In this document: piece by piece, positions 6,280-8,174 of the stretch
How positions within the stretch are numbered: the stretch's first letter is position 1
Layout: the number at the start of each line of letters is the position of its first letter
Assembly: GCA_913042885.1 (NCBI GenBank)
Contig: CAJWLW010000220.1
Coordinates: 1 to 8,174 of the forward strand
Direction of reading: 5' to 3'
Length of the DNA: 8,174 nucleotides
Source: an uncultured Lentisphaeria bacterium
Lineage (GTDB): Bacteria > Verrucomicrobiota > Lentisphaeria > JABSQK01 > CAJWLW01
The notes under the pieces: model-generated
The model's input: only the letters and a program-made list of their open reading frames with translations
The model's database searches: none
What the model was told of the DNA's origin: nothing
Program-made: the position numbers and the translations under genes

Positions 6280-7990
6280 ATTTGTCGAGCCATTCAGCCT
6301 GCTTCGCCAGACGCATCAGGTGTTTTGCTTCGTTCTCAGTGAGTTTTTCTTCAGCTTCGATCTGCTCTTTCATATAGCGTTCGTGTTCCGACCGGGACAG
6401 GGCCACGACGACGCTGCCGTCATCACTGCGTTCGAGCACCATGCCGGCAACTTCCTTCCCGGAGAACAGCTTGAAACGCGTATCGGGATACCAGATGGTG
6501 AGGAAAGCCTCCGCCGTCTGTCCCGGACGCACACCGATAAACTTTTGCGCAGTCTCGCCGCCGTACTCGACGTGTACACGATGGCGACCGGCTTTGAAGC
6601 CGGAAAGAAGAAAAGGCTTGGATCGCCTCACGCCATCCAGGTTGCCTTTGGTAGCGCCCTTGAACGATTTGTCGACAAAAACCTTGGCACCCGGTGGAAT
6701 CGTGACAATTTCAATATCGCCCATGACCGGGGTCAGATCGACGAACACAGCGTTCGGTTCGTCCTCGTCGACATCTATCTCGATAAGCTCCGGTTTGTAG
6801 TACAGCCCGAAAACACGCAACTCGTAACTGCCGGGCGTCATGCTGTCGAGCATCAGCGGCGTCTGCCCCAGAAGCTGCGGCCCGTACTGAACGGACATGT
6901 GCGGCGGGTCGCTCTGAATCAGGCAGGTGCCGTTCTTTTGCGTCAGTGCATAGATCTGCTGATCCCCGTCATTCGGTACATCAGCTTTGACGGACAACCC
7001 CTCGAAGCCGTACTTGGCGAAAGAAACCCTGTACTGCCCCGGAGCAAGAGCGCCAAGGTAGACCGGTGTCCTGCCACACCGTTTGCCGTTGACAGAGACT
7101 CTGGCGCCTGGCGGTTTAGTGGTGACCCAGAGGTAGTCCACGGGAATGTCGTTGTCGCTGGGCGGTCTGTTGTGGTGCACCGGCTCGGGGCGCAATGGCT
7201 CCGGCTCAGGCGGGCGGATGCGGACCGGCACGTCATCCACGGAACCTGCATCGTCCATGTCGTCAGGATCGTTGTCGGTCCCCGCCCAATCCATGTCGTC
7301 GGCTACGAAGTCGTCCTCGACTGGAGCATCCTCGACCGTGTTATCGACGTCGGTGACCGTGTCGTCGGTGGTGTCGTCGCCACGGTCGAGTGTGTTTCGA
7401 CCTGTGTCGTCGGGATCAGTTTGGCCAAGGGCCGTGTTGCCAATATCTGGGGCTGCAACCTGCGTCGCGGCCGCGCCGTCGTCCTGACCGGCAACGGCCT
7501 GGTCATCAATCTGGGCGGCCGCTGTGCCGGAGGATTCGGAACCCGGCAAGATAAGCGCCAGGACGATCACACAGGCAAGCACCAGCAATCCCCAGACTAC
7601 GGCGCTGGTCCAGCTACCTGACGGCGAGCGATCCGGAAGCTCAATGGCCGCGGCCGGCGCTGCCAAGGCAGTTGGTCGGGGTGCCGACGCTGGCGCTGCG
7701 TCGTCGTCGATGAATTTCAGGCACGTGTCGCTGATAGTGATACGGTCACCGGACTCGAGCGCCGCGTCCTTGACTTTGACACCGTTGACCAGGATGCCGT
7801 TCGTGCTGCCCAGGTCAGCGATGACGCAGCGATCACCTTGGCACCGGATGATAGCGTGCTCGCGGGAGGTATTGTCGTCGTCCAGGCGCAGTTGACACTG
7901 GTCACCGCGGCCGATCAGAAATTCGTCCGTGTTGATGTTGACCGTGCGGCCGGCATGGCGGCCGCTGCTGTATTTCAGTTTGGCGTCCAT
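6278..7990 (-). CDS. FHA domain / TM / Asp-rich linker / three PEGA repeats signalling-type membrane protein
   Basis: 570 residues with four visible zones. First, a cytoplasmic FHA domain at about 5-95 with the phosphothreonine-binding signature residues IGRG (26-29), SREH (42-45) and LGSTNGILVNG (60-70), so it should bind a pThr peptide. Second, an Ala/Pro linker and one TM helix at about 128-149. Third, an extracytoplasmic low-complexity stretch with 26 Asp/Glu in residues 192-253, followed by a Pro-rich hinge (PPEPEPLRPEP). Fourth, three PEGA-type beta repeats at about 288-349, 356-419 and 425-500, each with a PP(G/H) turn, a strand and a (L)xPGxYxL-like segment. After these come a small beta region and a charged C-terminal helix (about 535-570). 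PEGA domains are known from envelope and surface proteins and kinase extracellular regions. The architecture suggests coupling of intracellular Ser/Thr phosphorylation to the envelope (inference). ATG 7990 lies 4 bases after the upstream stop and lacks a strong Shine-Dalgarno, suggesting re-initiation. Domain calls are firm; the pathway is unknown. Confidence 0.93.
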   Translation of the reverse strand: MDAKLKYSSGRHAGRTVNINTDEFLIGRGDQCQLRLDDDNTSREHAIIRCQGDRCVIADLGSTNGILVNGVKVKDAALESGDRITISDTCLKFIDDDAAPASAPRPTALAAPAAAIELPDRSPSGSWTSAVVWGLLVLACVIVLALILPGSESSGTAAAQIDDQAVAGQDDGAAATQVAAPDIGNTALGQTDPDDTGRNTLDRGDDTTDDTVTDVDNTVEDAPVEDDFVADDMDWAGTDNDPDDMDDAGSVDDVPVRIRPPEPEPLRPEPVHHNRPPSDNDIPVDYLWVTTKPPGARVSVNGKRCGRTPVYLGALAPGQYRVSFAKYGFEGLSVKADVPNDGDQQIYALTQKNGTCLIQSDPPHMSVQYGPQLLGQTPLMLDSMTPGSYELRVFGLYYKPELIEIDVDEDEPNAVFVDLTPVMGDIEIVTIPPGAKVFVDKSFKGATKGNLDGVRRSKPFLLSGFKAGRHRVHVEYGGETAQKFIGVRPGQTAEAFLTIWYPDTRFKLFSGKEVAGMVLERSDDGSVVVALSRSEHERYMKEQIEAEEKLTENEAKHLMRLAKQAEWLDK

Positions 7991-7994
7991 GTCG

Positions 7995-8174
7995 TCATGC
8001 TGCCGGCGGTTTGGTGCGGATCAGGATTGCTTCGGAGACTTCAAATCCGGATTCCAGTGCCTCGCCGAGTTCCTGGACAAAGTCAGTGGCGCGATCGTCG
8101 AAAAACCGGATTTCACCGTTGCTCGTGGCCAGAGTTTCGACGCGGGCCAAGTGCGTTTTCTGGTCGCCTCGACC
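7995..8174 (-). CDS. C-terminal end of an unidentified protein (5' partial at the window edge)
   Basis: Reading in from the right edge, the frame is open for 59 codons and ends at TGA (7997-7995), 4 bases before the FHA gene's ATG. It has no start inside the window. The peptide is mixed alpha/beta in character: ARVETLATSNGEIRFFDDRA, then FVQELGEALESGFEVSEAI, ending with a short Lys/Pro tail. I do not recognise the family. The tight spacing makes it the upstream member of the FHA/epimerase operon, and the codon use matches its neighbours. The remaining doubt is that only a 180-base tail is visible. Confidence 0.7.
   Translation of the reverse strand, partial: GRGDQKTHLARVETLATSNGEIRFFDDRATDFVQELGEALESGFEVSEAILIRTKPPAA

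Noticed and set aside
6233..7621. 462-codon open frame on the + strand opposite the FHA/PEGA gene
   Set aside because: It is the mirror of a real gene with clear FHA and PEGA domains. Its length comes from the biased composition of the opposite strand (Asp GAC reads as Val GTC), and its translation shows no recognisable domain.

Overview
The window is a protein-dense, moderately GC-rich bacterial chromosome segment with no rRNA, tRNA, CRISPR array or insertion sequence that I can see. The gene types suggest the Planctomycetota-Verrucomicrobiota-Lentisphaerota (PVC) superphylum or a similar environmental Gram-negative lineage. They are a large exported-domain partner of a GldA/NatA-type ABC ATPase, a membrane-anchored squalene-cyclase-fold (alpha/alpha toroid) protein, an FHA-TM-PEGA protein and an atypical extended short-chain dehydrogenase. 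This assignment is inference from gene content; no marker gene is present.

Layout. Left block, + strand: a large membrane protein, open to the left edge (1-2553), is followed by an ABC transporter ATPase (2564-3586). The stop codon of the first lies inside the Shine-Dalgarno sequence of the second, so the two are almost certainly one operon and translationally coupled. The permease is not in the window and may lie to the left. After a 119-base, AT-rich gap with a plausible sigma70-type promoter comes a separately transcribed gene (3706-5202). It has a cytoplasmic N-terminal tail, one TM helix, a long acidic linker and an extracytoplasmic toroid domain. Its TM region looks like that of TonB.

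Right block, - strand, converging on the left block with a 31-base gap: the C-terminal end of an unidentified protein entering from the right edge (8174-7995), then an FHA/TM/Asp-rich/three-PEGA-repeat protein (7990-6278), then an NAD(P)-dependent epimerase/dehydratase-like protein (6268-5234). The gaps of 4 and 9 bases indicate one operon.

Taken together this looks like a cell-envelope neighbourhood. It has an ABC system with a large extracytoplasmic accessory domain, a putative proton-motive-force-coupled toroid protein, and a membrane-spanning phosphothreonine reader (FHA inside, PEGA outside). Functional links between the two convergent blocks are inferred from proximity only. The most notable signals are the TonB-like N-terminus of the toroid protein, the Cys in place of the catalytic Lys in the dehydrogenase, and the FHA/Asp-linker/PEGA architecture.
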